This document shows positions 1-8,467 of a DNA stretch of 64,000 nt, piece after piece. The notes under the pieces were generated by a model. The model was not told the DNA's origin, did no database searches, and saw only the letters and a program-made list of their open reading frames with translations. Numbering within the stretch: the first letter of the stretch is position 1; each line of letters begins with the position of its first letter. This DNA is from Thalassobacterium sedimentorum (GTDB taxonomy: Bacteria; Verrucomicrobiota; Verrucomicrobiia; Opitutales; Coraliomargaritaceae): positions 186,001-250,000 of the forward strand of contig NZ_JARXIC010000001.1 in the NCBI RefSeq assembly GCF_031127905.1, in the 5' to 3' direction. Made by a program: the position numbers and the translations under genes.

Positions 1-1
1 G

Positions 2-364
2 GAACCGCTCTTGCATCGCAGTGTGGCTCAGATGCAAGAGACACTAGCGACTCTATCCACTCATAGCCTCTCGTATTACGACGAAAAAGCTGTGAACGAA
101 TTGGTTCGTCAAATTCCACCGCATAGCTGCTTTATATGTACGGAGGACAACACCGCCCTCGGCCTCGCTTCCCGCATCCGAGAGGCCGATCGAAAAACCG
201 TAGAGATGGTTGCCATCCAAGGCACAGGTATCGTGACAGCACCGCACACACGTTTACGCTACGACTATCGCCGTCTCGGCCGCTCCGCGGCCTCCGGTAT
301 TTTACACGGCACAGCGATCAAACAAATGGCTCCGCGCTTAGTGACGCAACAGGAAGACGATTAG
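2..364 (+). CDS. LacI-family transcriptional regulator, C-terminal fragment (5' end outside window)
   Basis: The reading frame is open from base 2, so this is the last 120 residues of a gene that starts upstream. It shows the C-terminal half of the periplasmic-binding-protein-like effector domain of LacI/GalR repressors: the stretch CFICTEDNTALGLAS matches the usual 'F-x-C-x-N-D-x-x-A-x-G' strand-helix, and APHTRLRYDYRRLG matches the segment before the last helix. The DNA-binding domain is not visible. Family membership is well supported; the sugar it senses is unknown. The next gene (657) is 292 bases away, so it need not share an operon. Confidence 0.8.
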   Translation, partial: EPLLHRSVAQMQETLATLSTHSLSYYDEKAVNELVRQIPPHSCFICTEDNTALGLASRIREADRKTVEMVAIQGTGIVTAPHTRLRYDYRRLGRSAASGILHGTAIKQMAPRLVTQQEDD

Positions 365-570
365 TTCACCCTAGCAACTAAACTCCCTCATATACTAAAC
401 ACTGCCGCGCAAATAGAAATAGCTTTGCAATTCAGATATCAAACGATGGTCAAAATCACTCCCCTTACGGCACCAGCATTCTCGAGCTGGGTGTAAGTTC
501 GCACCGAATTCGTTAAAATCTCATAAGTCGCTCGCTAGCAGAGAGCAATCTATTCGCAACAACCACAAAA

Positions 571-598
571 TTGACCCATAAAGAATCTGGTTCATATT
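571..598 (+). promoter_or_regulatory. Weak candidate promoter before the PEP-CTERM gene at 657
   Basis: TTGACC at 571-576 followed after 16 bases by CATATT at 593-598. It is the only sigma70-like pair noticed in the 292-base gap 365-656, which otherwise holds no gene. No GTATAC palindrome is present here, unlike before many other genes of the window. Confidence 0.3.
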
Positions 599-656
599 CA
601 TTTTCACAGTCACCACATGTAATCACAGAACCACCCCCAAAAAAATCAAGCACACT

Positions 657-1334
657 ATGAAAATGATAAAGTCACTACTCACCGTAACCACACTTAGCGC
701 CAGCACACTCGCGCTCACAGCCCAAACAATCATTTACGAATTTAATTACGATGGAAAAAACCCATCATCAGATACAGCAGGTAGTGCATTGAATAGGTCG
801 TATTCAATTACCGCAGATGGCGTCGAAGGCAGCAATGCAGGCAATGCCACTTTTGACTCCACTAATGCCTCAGGCAGTTTTTCTTTCGGACAAACGCTTA
901 GTAATGGTAGCAACGGAGACACTGCCGACAGCACAAATGCCTCGGACTATATTCTCAGTTTTGATGTAAAAGCAATTGGTCTATTAGCTGGGCAATCCAT
1001 TTCAGGGCAAGCCCAACTCTCCTTTAATTTCTCCGATCAAATTACAGCAAGTGGTTCAAACGCGATCATTATTACAGAGACTTTTCAAAGCTATACACTC
1101 AACTTAGGCAGTGATTTCAATACTGTAGCCAACATTAATATCGCAAATATTAATAATAACATGCAGTTTCGCATCGATGATTTTTCCGCACATGAACACT
1201 TTGGCTACGATGCGGGTAACTCCATTATATTCGATAATGTTAAACTCACTCAGATCCCTGAGCCATCTACATATTCAGCAATCGCCAGCCTATTGGCACT
1301 TGGTTTAGTGATGATCCGTCGGCGCGGCGAGTAA
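657..1334 (+). CDS. PEP-CTERM sorting-domain secreted protein
   Basis: 225 residues. An N-terminal signal peptide (about residues 1-22, ending near LTAQT) is followed by a Ser/Asn/Thr-rich beta-type body without a recognised enzyme motif. The C-terminus carries the PEP-CTERM tag: IPEPSTYS, a hydrophobic helix, then RRRGE. In known systems such tags direct proteins to exosortase processing at the outer surface. Single gene, closed by a strong terminator at 1361. The ATG at 657 is chosen because it directly precedes the Lys-rich n-region of the signal peptide. The function of the body is unknown. Confidence 0.8.
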   Translation: MKMIKSLLTVTTLSASTLALTAQTIIYEFNYDGKNPSSDTAGSALNRSYSITADGVEGSNAGNATFDSTNASGSFSFGQTLSNGSNGDTADSTNASDYILSFDVKAIGLLAGQSISGQAQLSFNFSDQITASGSNAIIITETFQSYTLNLGSDFNTVANINIANINNNMQFRIDDFSAHEHFGYDAGNSIIFDNVKLTQIPEPSTYSAIASLLALGLVMIRRRGE

Positions 1335-1360
1335 CAAAAGCAACTTCCCATATAGGCTGA

Positions 1361-1393
1361 GTCCCGTCATAGAATTATGACGGGACTTTTTTT
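1361..1393 (+). terminator. Rho-independent terminator after the PEP-CTERM gene
   Basis: A perfect 10-bp stem (GTCCCGTCAT at 1361-1370 with ATGACGGGAC at 1377-1386), a six-base loop and a run of seven T. It lies 26 bases after the stop codon at 1334. Confidence 0.92.
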
Positions 1394-1614
1394 GATATCC
1401 ATCGTCACGAACAGAAGAAGGTCTGCATGGACAGATAAACTCTCATCATCCAACCATACGCTAATTTTCGCAGAATGATTAAGTGCCGGATCTTTATCGT
1501 ATCGCTCCCCCCATCGTATAATGAGTCCCAATCAGAATCACGTCCTAAAATGCAGAATTGGACGTCTCGAATGCGCTACTTCGTCGATATAAGACAATAG
1601 ACAAAATTAAATTT

Positions 1615-1652
1615 CTCACGAGAGACAATGGTATACTTATAATATACTTATG
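1615..1652 (+). promoter_or_regulatory. Candidate promoter with GTATAC operator for the FG-GAP gene at 1724
   Basis: A perfect TATAAT -10 box lies at 1638-1643, and the palindrome GTATAC at 1631-1636 sits just upstream, between it and a weak -35 region. A second degenerate copy (ATATAC) follows at about 1643-1648. This is the only structure noticed in the 389-base gap 1335-1723 besides the terminator at 1361. The arrangement fits repressor control. The operator identity is inferred from recurrence elsewhere in the window. Confidence 0.5.
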
Positions 1653-1723
1653 ACTTGCTAACTGAAAACAAGTGCGAGTAACATCGGCAGCCAGATTCGC
1701 ATATAACCCAAACAGTAGCCAAA

Positions 1724-4486
1724 ATGTCTCAGAAATCCCCCATTATTCTGCTAACTTTAGCAATCAGTCTTTCGACCAATATAACAAGCTACGCAAATAC
1801 CATACATAGAGTATTGCCACAACTAAAGACCACGGAACAGACCATTCACCCAATTCCACTAGGCTTCACCTCTCGGAGCCTGCTGCCCTCAGTGACAGAG
1901 GGCGTAGCCCCTTGCGTAATGGTCAGTAACCACGGAGCGTACTTAGCTAAGCGAAACGTGCTATACACTCCAGTCGCAAAGGACGGAAAAAATAACTTTT
2001 GGTCATTACCCGCCGATTACCCTATTTATGATGTAGGAGTTCAATTTGATGGCCTGAAAGGCAGTCGTTACATCCCAATCACTCGCAATGATGGTATCTA
2101 CGATTTAATTCGTCCAAGTGATTGGATGTACCTCAGCCAAAGCGGCACCCCTGAATCACCTCAGTTCCAAGATAGCTACAAAATCGAATTTGATGGTCCT
2201 GTCCCCAAAGGTAAAGAGTGGATTGCAGATGTCGATGGAGACTCCATCCCAGACTTACTAATTGGCGCCAAAGAACCCGCAGAATCCCAATTTCAGATGT
2301 ATCCGAACCATGAAGAATACGGACATCCATGGTCAGGTATACTTAATCCCAATCTCGGAATGCTACCCGATTCAGATATTCAAAATTTTCGTGGCTATGA
2401 TATTGCTGGCAACTGGTTAGGTAGTCCAATCACACGTTACCTCTGGTGGGCGAAAGGCCGGTTCGAGGACAGCCGCTTGACCTTTGGTCAATTCAGCAAG
2501 GTACGTTACGGGTCAACCGACTACGAGCTACAGTGGCGCAGCTATGGCTTCGACCTACACCCCGTGGTGATTGAGCTTCAGGATGGCCCTATAATCGTTC
2601 TATTCACAGACAACGACAAAGCGATGGGAATGCCTATCAAAGAAATAAAGAATGGCTATCTTCATGTAGGCAAGGCACGCCCACTACTCAAAGACGCCGC
2701 CACATTAAAATCAGCAGTTCACCCCAATGTCATCGGCATCGCCGATCTAAACTCAGATGGTCAAGATGACATTGTGATCGGATCGGGAGCGAATGGACGA
2801 CTGACCGTATTAAGCGGGGGGGAAATTGGCGAATTTGTCGAACTCGGGAACATTTTCCATACTGGAGGTGAAGTCTCCGCAGACACACTCGCGGTCCCCG
2901 CTCGTCAAGACTGGAACCAAGACGGCTACCCAGACTTAATAATCGGAGACGGATCAGGGGTATTGTCACTTCGCCTCGGAACAACAGATTCAACCATCTA
3001 CGACAACTACGTAAACTTTAAGACAGCCTCTGGCTATATACGCCACCGCCCAGTGGATGGAAACCTCCAAGGCGACAATGAAACGGCATGGAGCTACACC
3101 CAACCGGAGGTCTTCGACTGGGACGGTGATGGCAATCTCGATATTATCACAAACGACAATGAAGCGAAACTCTTCTACTACCAAGGTACAGGCACGAGCA
3201 ACCTAGTGAAGGAACGTCAACGCCTAATGCTGGGCAACAAGCCCTTACCTACAGCATGGCGAACTCGCCCAGCTGTCATCGATGGCAAATATGGCATCGC
3301 GGGAGATACCCGCAACACACTCCTGATGATACAGTGGAACAGCGACTTTGGAATCGCAATTCCAGATGCCCCAGGAAGCCTCAATTTCGAGCGCATCATC
3401 CCCCTCAAAGATATCACTGGCGAGACAATCAATCTATCAGGACCAGGTGGCAACTCAGGACGCATAAAACTCTCGGTAGCTGACTGGGACCAAGACGGAG
3501 ACTGGGATATTGTGTTTAGCAGTCAGAAATCACTTCAAAAATTCTTTCGCTTAAACGGAAACGAATCTCCTACTGCGGCCGCGTTCTGGATGAGTAATGA
3601 AGGCACGAACGAAGCTCCTGTCTTCAATCTACCACAGATGATTACCTTTGCTGACGGCACTCCAATAGCAATCAACAAGCACAACTTCAACGTCTACCCG
3701 ACCGACCTTAACGAAGATGGCGCACTCGATATCATATTTGGAGACGACGAAGGCTTCTTATTCTACCTCTATCGCAAAGATCTCGCATGGAACGAAGACG
3801 TCACAGCGGAGAAGGAATTACGCATTTCACTAAATAAAGCCAAAAAGAACACAGGTAATTTCAAGTCAGGCGATACGATTGCCAGCGACGATTGGTCAAA
3901 CAATCGCTCGAATGATCCGTTCTGGGCCGTCAACAGTTGGCTGCACACACAAGATAACATTTTCCGCACAACAAACGGAAAAATGCAATTAAGAGGCAAT
4001 CCACCGCGGGTGTCAGAGACGAAGCGCTACCTAGCGACTCCAATCGATTTCAATCCTGAGGCCCCTATAAAACTACACTACGCCACCACCTTCAGACGCA
4101 TCGACTCTCGCAACGCGGGAGGCAACGAATTCCTGGAAATAATCAATTTAAGATCGTCTATTAATGGCAGACCTCTAGCCGCGGTTGGCTTCAATTCCTC
4201 CGAAGAACTTGAAATTAAGTCACTCGGCGAGAAGCACACGGTGAGTAATGCAAAGATTCGGCTCAATAAAGAATACACAATTGACGTCGAACTAGCCCTA
4301 AAACCATCTGGGACAAAAGATGTCATTTCCGTAGTCGTGTCTGAGAACAATGGATTGGAACGCAATGAACTGCCACGCGGACGGCTTGAAACCGAGATTC
4401 ACGGCGTAGCTGATCTTCTAGAAATCGAAATTGGAAAAAATGCCGGTCGTCTCGAGCTCGGCCCCTTCACGCTCCGAGCCAAATAA
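1724..4486 (+). CDS. Secreted FG-GAP/VCBS repeat protein, paralogue 1 of 3
   Basis: 920 residues with an N-terminal signal peptide (about 1-25). Six Asp/Asn-rich calcium-loop motifs of the form D-x-D/N-x-D-G-x-x-D occur near residues 168, 339, 395, 464, 585 and 660 (for example DWDGDGNLDI), typical of FG-GAP/VCBS beta-propeller blades. Blocks shared with the genes at 16394 and 32284 include GFTSRSL near the N-terminus, FRGYDIAGNW, YLWWAKG, RHRPVDGNLQG, WSYTQPE and NDNEAKLF. The last ~220 residues form a separate, more divergent domain. No known catalytic motif was recognised. By context it may bind or cleave a polysaccharide outside the cytoplasm, but that is inference. A GTATAC site precedes it; a small secreted protein follows 31 bases downstream. 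Confidence 0.8.
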   Translation: MSQKSPIILLTLAISLSTNITSYANTIHRVLPQLKTTEQTIHPIPLGFTSRSLLPSVTEGVAPCVMVSNHGAYLAKRNVLYTPVAKDGKNNFWSLPADYPIYDVGVQFDGLKGSRYIPITRNDGIYDLIRPSDWMYLSQSGTPESPQFQDSYKIEFDGPVPKGKEWIADVDGDSIPDLLIGAKEPAESQFQMYPNHEEYGHPWSGILNPNLGMLPDSDIQNFRGYDIAGNWLGSPITRYLWWAKGRFEDSRLTFGQFSKVRYGSTDYELQWRSYGFDLHPVVIELQDGPIIVLFTDNDKAMGMPIKEIKNGYLHVGKARPLLKDAATLKSAVHPNVIGIADLNSDGQDDIVIGSGANGRLTVLSGGEIGEFVELGNIFHTGGEVSADTLAVPARQDWNQDGYPDLIIGDGSGVLSLRLGTTDSTIYDNYVNFKTASGYIRHRPVDGNLQGDNETAWSYTQPEVFDWDGDGNLDIITNDNEAKLFYYQGTGTSNLVKERQRLMLGNKPLPTAWRTRPAVIDGKYGIAGDTRNTLLMIQWNSDFGIAIPDAPGSLNFERIIPLKDITGETINLSGPGGNSGRIKLSVADWDQDGDWDIVFSSQKSLQKFFRLNGNESPTAAAFWMSNEGTNEAPVFNLPQMITFADGTPIAINKHNFNVYPTDLNEDGALDIIFGDDEGFLFYLYRKDLAWNEDVTAEKELRISLNKAKKNTGNFKSGDTIASDDWSNNRSNDPFWAVNSWLHTQDNIFRTTNGKMQLRGNPPRVSETKRYLATPIDFNPEAPIKLHYATTFRRIDSRNAGGNEFLEIINLRSSINGRPLAAVGFNSSEELEIKSLGEKHTVSNAKIRLNKEYTIDVELALKPSGTKDVISVVVSENNGLERNELPRGRLETEIHGVADLLEIEIGKNAGRLELGPFTLRAK

Positions 4487-4517
4487 GATGACATCAGATT
4501 GAACAATTCTAATCCCC

Positions 4518-5168
4518 ATGAGACACAGCAAGCAACTCAAACGATCCTACTGCATTTTAATCCTCCTAGGTGCACTAAACACCAACGCAAAAACCATCGA
4601 AACAATGGCGACTTTAGGTGGATACATAAAATCAGATTTGGATGGAAAAAATGCCAGCTTTATATCGTCCGAAGATACACAGATCAACTTCATAGGTGCA
4701 CTGGGCAAAAATGGCGCCCGTCAAATCATATTCGGTTTTAACTTACCGTCTCTAAACGGAAAATTCAAATCTGCAGTAGTAGAATTCGACATGCGAAAAC
4801 AAGATGCAACTAGTTCCTTCCCATGGTTCAATATTGATGCTTATGGGTTCACTCATAAGCCCACCATTGACGACCTATATATCGGCCCTCTCGACCAGAC
4901 AAAAGTATTACTAGCGAACGACCTAATGAGCAATCAATGGACACAAAATGGTGAAACCATCCAAATCGATGTGACCGATTATTTAAACAAACTTTACCGC
5001 GGCAGAACAACGAGCGAAGAAAACTTCTACATACGCCTCAATCCCGACGACCCCGATGGAGACCTAAGCACCGGCGACATGCGCGAGGGTAATTTCGCAC
5101 GCTACCGCCCATTGATAGGCACCAAAGAAAACAAGAGTTCTGCCATTCTCAAAATTTTAACGGACTAG
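4518..5168 (+). CDS. Secreted protein, untagged paralogue of the PEP-CTERM protein at 7471
   Basis: 216 residues with a signal peptide (about 1-24, ending near NTNA). It shares with the protein at 7471 the motifs INFIG, PWFNIDAYGFT, YIRLNPDDPDGDL and ARYRPL, so the two are clear paralogues. Unlike that protein it ends in SSAILKILTD and has no PEP-CTERM tag. The pattern of beta strands resembles DNRLRE/CBM96-like carbohydrate-binding modules, but this is a weak similarity judged by eye. It lies 31 bases after the FG-GAP gene and is probably cotranscribed with it; a terminator follows at 5262. Confidence 0.7.
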   Translation: MRHSKQLKRSYCILILLGALNTNAKTIETMATLGGYIKSDLDGKNASFISSEDTQINFIGALGKNGARQIIFGFNLPSLNGKFKSAVVEFDMRKQDATSSFPWFNIDAYGFTHKPTIDDLYIGPLDQTKVLLANDLMSNQWTQNGETIQIDVTDYLNKLYRGRTTSEENFYIRLNPDDPDGDLSTGDMREGNFARYRPLIGTKENKSSAILKILTD

Positions 5169-5261
5169 GTAGTGTAGGAATCGTGCAATACAAATTCCCC
5201 GGATCCAAATCGTTTTTGTAATGATCAGCACAGCATGCGTAGATGCTGCACGTCAGAACAG

Positions 5262-5291
5262 CTTTTCCCTTCGCGGAAAGGGAGTTTTTTT
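5262..5291 (+). terminator. Rho-independent terminator after the gene at 4518
   Basis: CCCTT pairs with AAGGG around the loop CGCGGA, extended by a T-A and a wobble pair, followed by seven T. It sits between the end of the plus-strand gene (5168) and the end of the convergent prepilin-like gene (5319), with the T tract oriented for the plus strand. Confidence 0.7.
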
Positions 5292-5318
5292 GAACTTCCG
5301 ATGAATACGATTCTAAAT

Positions 5319-6038
5319 TTAATCAATTTCAACCCCACCGCGCCAAAATTGCAGCGCCTCTAACTCAGCTAAATCGGTAGGAATTTGGCTGACTTCCATT
5401 TCAGTGACGTGACCATCGAGAAATAAAACCAGCACTGAGTCGTTAAATACGGGCGTTACCACATTAGCGTAACTTTCACTAGCACTCGCACTAAAGCTGT
5501 TCCCATTCCAGACACCATTTAACAAGAGAGCAGTTTTCGATGGATTAACCGCCTGCAGCGGCGTTCTGGCACCCACATTTACATTTTCACCAGGATAACC
5601 ACCAATACGTTGATTCATACCATAAGTCCTCAAATCAGGGACATCTTTATCATATATTTTAGGAAATTGGGTGCGCTGTTGAGGACACCCCAGAACAGTG
5701 GCTTCCAACATACTGTCAGCATCCGTCTCAATATATCCATCGCGAAACAATTGATTCGCCCAAGAGCCCATAGTACGCCCCTGGCTATCTCTGCGAGTTG
5801 AATAAGCGAAAGGCAACAGATTGTTATCCTGGGCATATAGTGAAATTGAAGTATGCAAGGAGCGAAGATTAGAGACACTCTCCGCCTTTCTGCCTGATGT
5901 TCGAACTTGAGCAACTGCAGGAATCAAAATTGCAGCGAGTATGCCAATGATAGCGATCACGACCAAGAGTTCGATCAGAGTAAAGCCAGGCAGTCGGCGC
6001 TTAGGATGCTGTTGTAAGCAATAGGTTAGAGTAGTCAT
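5319..6038 (-). CDS. Prepilin-type N-terminal cleavage/methylation domain protein (type II pseudopilin-like)
   Basis: 239 residues. The N-terminus has a basic leader, then the prepilin peptidase site [17 protein letters not shown] (about residues 18-34) with Glu at +5, followed by the hydrophobic helix and a periplasmic domain. This is the small pseudopilin type that is very numerous in Verrucomicrobiota, Planctomycetota and Lentisphaerota. Near the C-terminus [11 protein letters not shown] matches the DG part of the H-X9-DG signature, but the His expected ten residues earlier is Phe here. The role is likely envelope or secretion-associated; it is not a classical pilus cluster gene because no pilus assembly genes are adjacent. 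Confidence 0.85.
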   Translation of the reverse strand: MTTLTYCLQQHPKRRLPGFTLIELLVVIAIIGILAAILIPAVAQVRTSGRKAESVSNLRSLHTSISLYAQDNNLLPFAYSTRRDSQGRTMGSWANQLFRDGYIETDADSMLEATVLGCPQQRTQFPKIYDKDVPDLRTYGMNQRIGGYPGENVNVGARTPLQAVNPSKTALLLNGVWNGNSFSASASESYANVVTPVFNDSVLVLFLDGHVTEMEVSQIPTDLAELEALQFWRGGVEID

Positions 6039-6088
6039 ATAATAGCAGTGGGGGTTGTTAACTGAGGTAGTAAAATATATTCAAGAAT

Positions 6089-7261
6089 TCATTGGTATTT
6101 GAGCTGTGCATAACGCTCAATCGCGTCACGATCAAAATCAGGAAAAGGAGACTTATCCATATTTCGATATGCAGCTTCAGCCACAATCATGTTTTCGCCG
6201 ACAACTGAATGTTGCCCCAACGACACTACAGGCACATCGGCGACATAGTTGATATGATTATTAACGAATAAGTTTTCACTACAGTCTGCAGCTTCATAAA
6301 TCGCATGTGACATCGGTGGCTGATCGCCCCAATTAAAAATTGTATTACCAACAATCTGTACGCCTTTAGTATCTGAATGTAACAAGATACCAACACGCCT
6401 CCGCTCCTTCAAATCTCGCACCCCTGAATCAATAACTTCGTTGGCATTGATCGCCGCCCAATTCACATTATTAAGAACAATACCATCACTACGTTGCCAA
6501 CAGAATACATTGCTACTGACATTTAACTCATGAGCATTCTCGACATAAACAGCCGATTGCTCGCATTGAAATGTTCGACAACCACTGATTAAAACACTAT
6601 TGCTGGTTTGATGGACCTTGAAGCCATGACCACGCGATTGAAATGCAGTTGATGCGGTAATATTAAATACTGTCGCTTGGTGCACCTCAAAACCATGTCC
6701 ACCGCCGATCGATGTACAGGCCGTCACTGTATTGGGAGGGAAATTACCAAGACGCCCCGCAAAAGCAAGATTCTCAAAAAGGAAATTAGCTCGTTGATTC
6801 TCAATAGCAGTACAATTTGAAAGGGTGCAGCAGGAGCTATTGTCTCGACATACAATCCCCGCATCAACACAGCAACTTGCTGTAACCTCAGCGACTCGAC
6901 AGTCCACCGAATCACAAAGCATTACACCATAGCTAACGCGCCCCAGTCCATGAAGTGAAAGATTACGAACACTTGAAGCATTCGCACTAGCCATAACAAT
7001 TAATGCCTCCCCGACAAACGTCGGACTTGGTACTACACGCGTTGCCGTTCCACTTCCCTCAAGATAAGTATTCGACCCCAAACTGATTGGTCGAGATATC
7101 TCTAGTTCATCTGCAGAAATGCGAAGTAGACCACCCCCTGCTAACATTTCCTCAACTAAAGGCCAGAGCATTTCGATGCTCTCCGATTCGGCATATTGCT
7201 CCGAAGAAAACTCAGAAATTAAAGCCCATTGGGATTTTTTTTTATATAAAACAATATTCAT
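6089..7261 (-). CDS. Right-handed parallel beta-helix protein, no signal peptide, Cys-rich
   Basis: 390 residues of repeating short strands ending in Asn/Cys/Val ladders (for example GHGFEVHQATVFNIT and GHGFKVHQTSNSVLI), the usual sign of a pectate-lyase-like right-handed beta-helix. There is no signal peptide, so it should be cytosolic. About 13 Cys occur, with a cluster near residues 113-150 (including SCC and CC pairs), unusual for this fold. It may be a glycan lyase, hydrolase or epimerase on imported oligosaccharides, but no catalytic signature could be assigned. It is divergent from the PEP-CTERM gene at 7471, and the shared region carries three GTATAC palindromes. Confidence 0.65.
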   Translation of the reverse strand: MNIVLYKKKSQWALISEFSSEQYAESESIEMLWPLVEEMLAGGGLLRISADELEISRPISLGSNTYLEGSGTATRVVPSPTFVGEALIVMASANASSVRNLSLHGLGRVSYGVMLCDSVDCRVAEVTASCCVDAGIVCRDNSSCCTLSNCTAIENQRANFLFENLAFAGRLGNFPPNTVTACTSIGGGHGFEVHQATVFNITASTAFQSRGHGFKVHQTSNSVLISGCRTFQCEQSAVYVENAHELNVSSNVFCWQRSDGIVLNNVNWAAINANEVIDSGVRDLKERRRVGILLHSDTKGVQIVGNTIFNWGDQPPMSHAIYEAADCSENLFVNNHINYVADVPVVSLGQHSVVGENMIVAEAAYRNMDKSPFPDFDRDAIERYAQLKYQ

Positions 7262-7299
7262 GCTTCAAAATTCACTGGAGTTCAATCACCTTGACTTCT

Positions 7300-7333
7300 G
7301 TATACCATTCGTATACCTAAAGTATAACGTCAA
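7300..7333 (-). promoter_or_regulatory. Minus-strand promoter with two GTATAC operators for the beta-helix gene
   Basis: Read on the minus strand: TTGACG (7333-7328), an 11-base gap, GTATAC (7316-7311), five bases, then a second GTATAC (7305-7300). The start codon is 39 bases further. The first palindrome falls in the -35/-10 spacer and the second at or after the -10 region, the usual place for a repressor site. Confidence 0.5.
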
Positions 7334-7402
7334 GCCATTTGTAGAATAAGAAAAACGATATCCAGCATCCTCGAGTAGCAGATAGAATACAAATCAAAAC
7401 AT

Positions 7403-7433
7403 TTGACACCAACACTGGTATACTGAAGATATT
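7403..7433 (+). promoter_or_regulatory. Promoter with GTATAC operator for the PEP-CTERM gene at 7471
   Basis: A perfect TTGACA -35 box (7403-7408), nine bases, GTATAC (7418-7423, inside ACTGGTATACTG), then an A/T-rich -10 candidate GATATT at 7428-7433. The start codon is at 7471. The same order is seen before 8468 and 28553. Confidence 0.6.
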
Positions 7434-7470
7434 ATCTATACTACCTAAACACCCCTCACCCCATAAAGAA

Positions 7471-8169
7471 ATGCATACACACATCTACGCCCTCGCAGTC
7501 CTAATCACAACAAGCGCCAGCGCACAAACTATAATCAACGCAAAAGCAAGCGGCAGCGGCCACATAACCGCCGAATGGGACGGAGCAAACCCGAGCTTTA
7601 TCGAAGCTAGTAGCTCGGCAATCAACTTCATAGGATCAGTCAACGGCACAGCTCCAGGAGATTCGCGACAGGCCTTCCTAGCCTTCGACCTACCCACACT
7701 TACAAGCGCCCCCACATCTGCAATAATATCATTCAATATGCGCAACGCTGACGCAGTCAGCTCCGCCCCATGGTTCAACGTAGATGCCTACGGCTTCACA
7801 ACAAGCCCGAGTATCGCAGATACTTACATTGGCAGCGACGACTCTAGCAAAACAAAACTGTACGATAACCTGCTCACACCCGCCACCCAGAACAACGAAA
7901 CGATCAGCTTCGAAATCGCCCCCTACCTACAGACCCTCTACTCTGCCGGCACCCCTACAGTGACCACCGTATATATACGCCTCAACCCCGACGACCCCGA
8001 CGGCGACTTAGGAACCGACGGCGACGACTACGGCCGCTACCGCCCACTCCTATTCAACGGCCTCGGCGAGGGCATAGCCACCCTTAGCATCGTCCCCGAA
8101 CCCTCAAGCTACGCAGCTCTGCTAAGCGCCATAGCGCTCTCACTCGCCACAATCTACCGCAGGAAGTAA
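7471..8169 (+). CDS. PEP-CTERM sorting-domain secreted protein, tagged paralogue of 4518
   Basis: 232 residues: signal peptide (about 1-18, ending SASAQ), a body with the motifs INFIG, PWFNVDAYGFT and YIRLNPDDPDGDL shared with the protein at 4518, then the tag VPEPSSYA, a hydrophobic helix and YRRK. The body may be a DNRLRE-like beta-sandwich, a weak assignment. The tag implies export and exosortase-dependent anchoring. It is preceded by a TTGACA promoter with a GTATAC palindrome in the spacer, so it is probably co-regulated with its neighbours. Confidence 0.8.
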   Translation: MHTHIYALAVLITTSASAQTIINAKASGSGHITAEWDGANPSFIEASSSAINFIGSVNGTAPGDSRQAFLAFDLPTLTSAPTSAIISFNMRNADAVSSAPWFNVDAYGFTTSPSIADTYIGSDDSSKTKLYDNLLTPATQNNETISFEIAPYLQTLYSAGTPTVTTVYIRLNPDDPDGDLGTDGDDYGRYRPLLFNGLGEGIATLSIVPEPSSYAALLSAIALSLATIYRRK

Positions 8170-8268
8170 TTCGCTCAACAAGACAAAGCCCTAACGCCAG
8201 AGAAATAGACAGTGTGGCATCCAACAAGCATAAGATCCCATCGAGGGAATAAGAAGAACAAAATTCCA

Positions 8269-8298
8269 TTGACATACACCTAGTATACTAGGAATACT
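8269..8298 (+). promoter_or_regulatory. Promoter with GTATAC operator for the SSS transporter at 8468
   Basis: TTGACA at 8269-8274, eight bases, the palindrome CTAGTATACTAG at 8280-8291 (core GTATAC 8283-8288), then AATACT at 8293-8298 as -10 with an 18-base spacer. The perfect 12-bp palindrome is the best copy of the operator in the window. Confidence 0.65.
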
Positions 8299-8302
8299 TA
8301 GA

Positions 8303-8342
8303 GCTAATTTTCTCTAAGCTCACTCGCTCAGAGAAAATTAGC
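8303..8342 (+). repeat. Long perfect hairpin in the 5' leader of the SSS transporter
   Basis: GCTAATTTTCTCT at 8303-8315 pairs perfectly with AGAGAAAATTAGC at 8330-8342 (13 bp, 14-base loop). No T tract follows, so it is not a normal terminator of the preceding gene. It begins at the predicted transcription start of the promoter at 8269 and so would form the 5' end of the ~160-base leader. Possible roles are mRNA stabilisation or control of translation; a protein-binding DNA palindrome is also possible. Confidence 0.7.
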
Positions 8343-8467
8343 ACATGCCCCAAATGGGACGGCACAAGCACCACAATTCGCCGTAGAGAATAGCCAGAGT
8401 ACCGCCACACACCCCCAAGGGCAGATCCACAGGTAATTCGCCCTATTCATTCCCCAAAGCTTCACCC

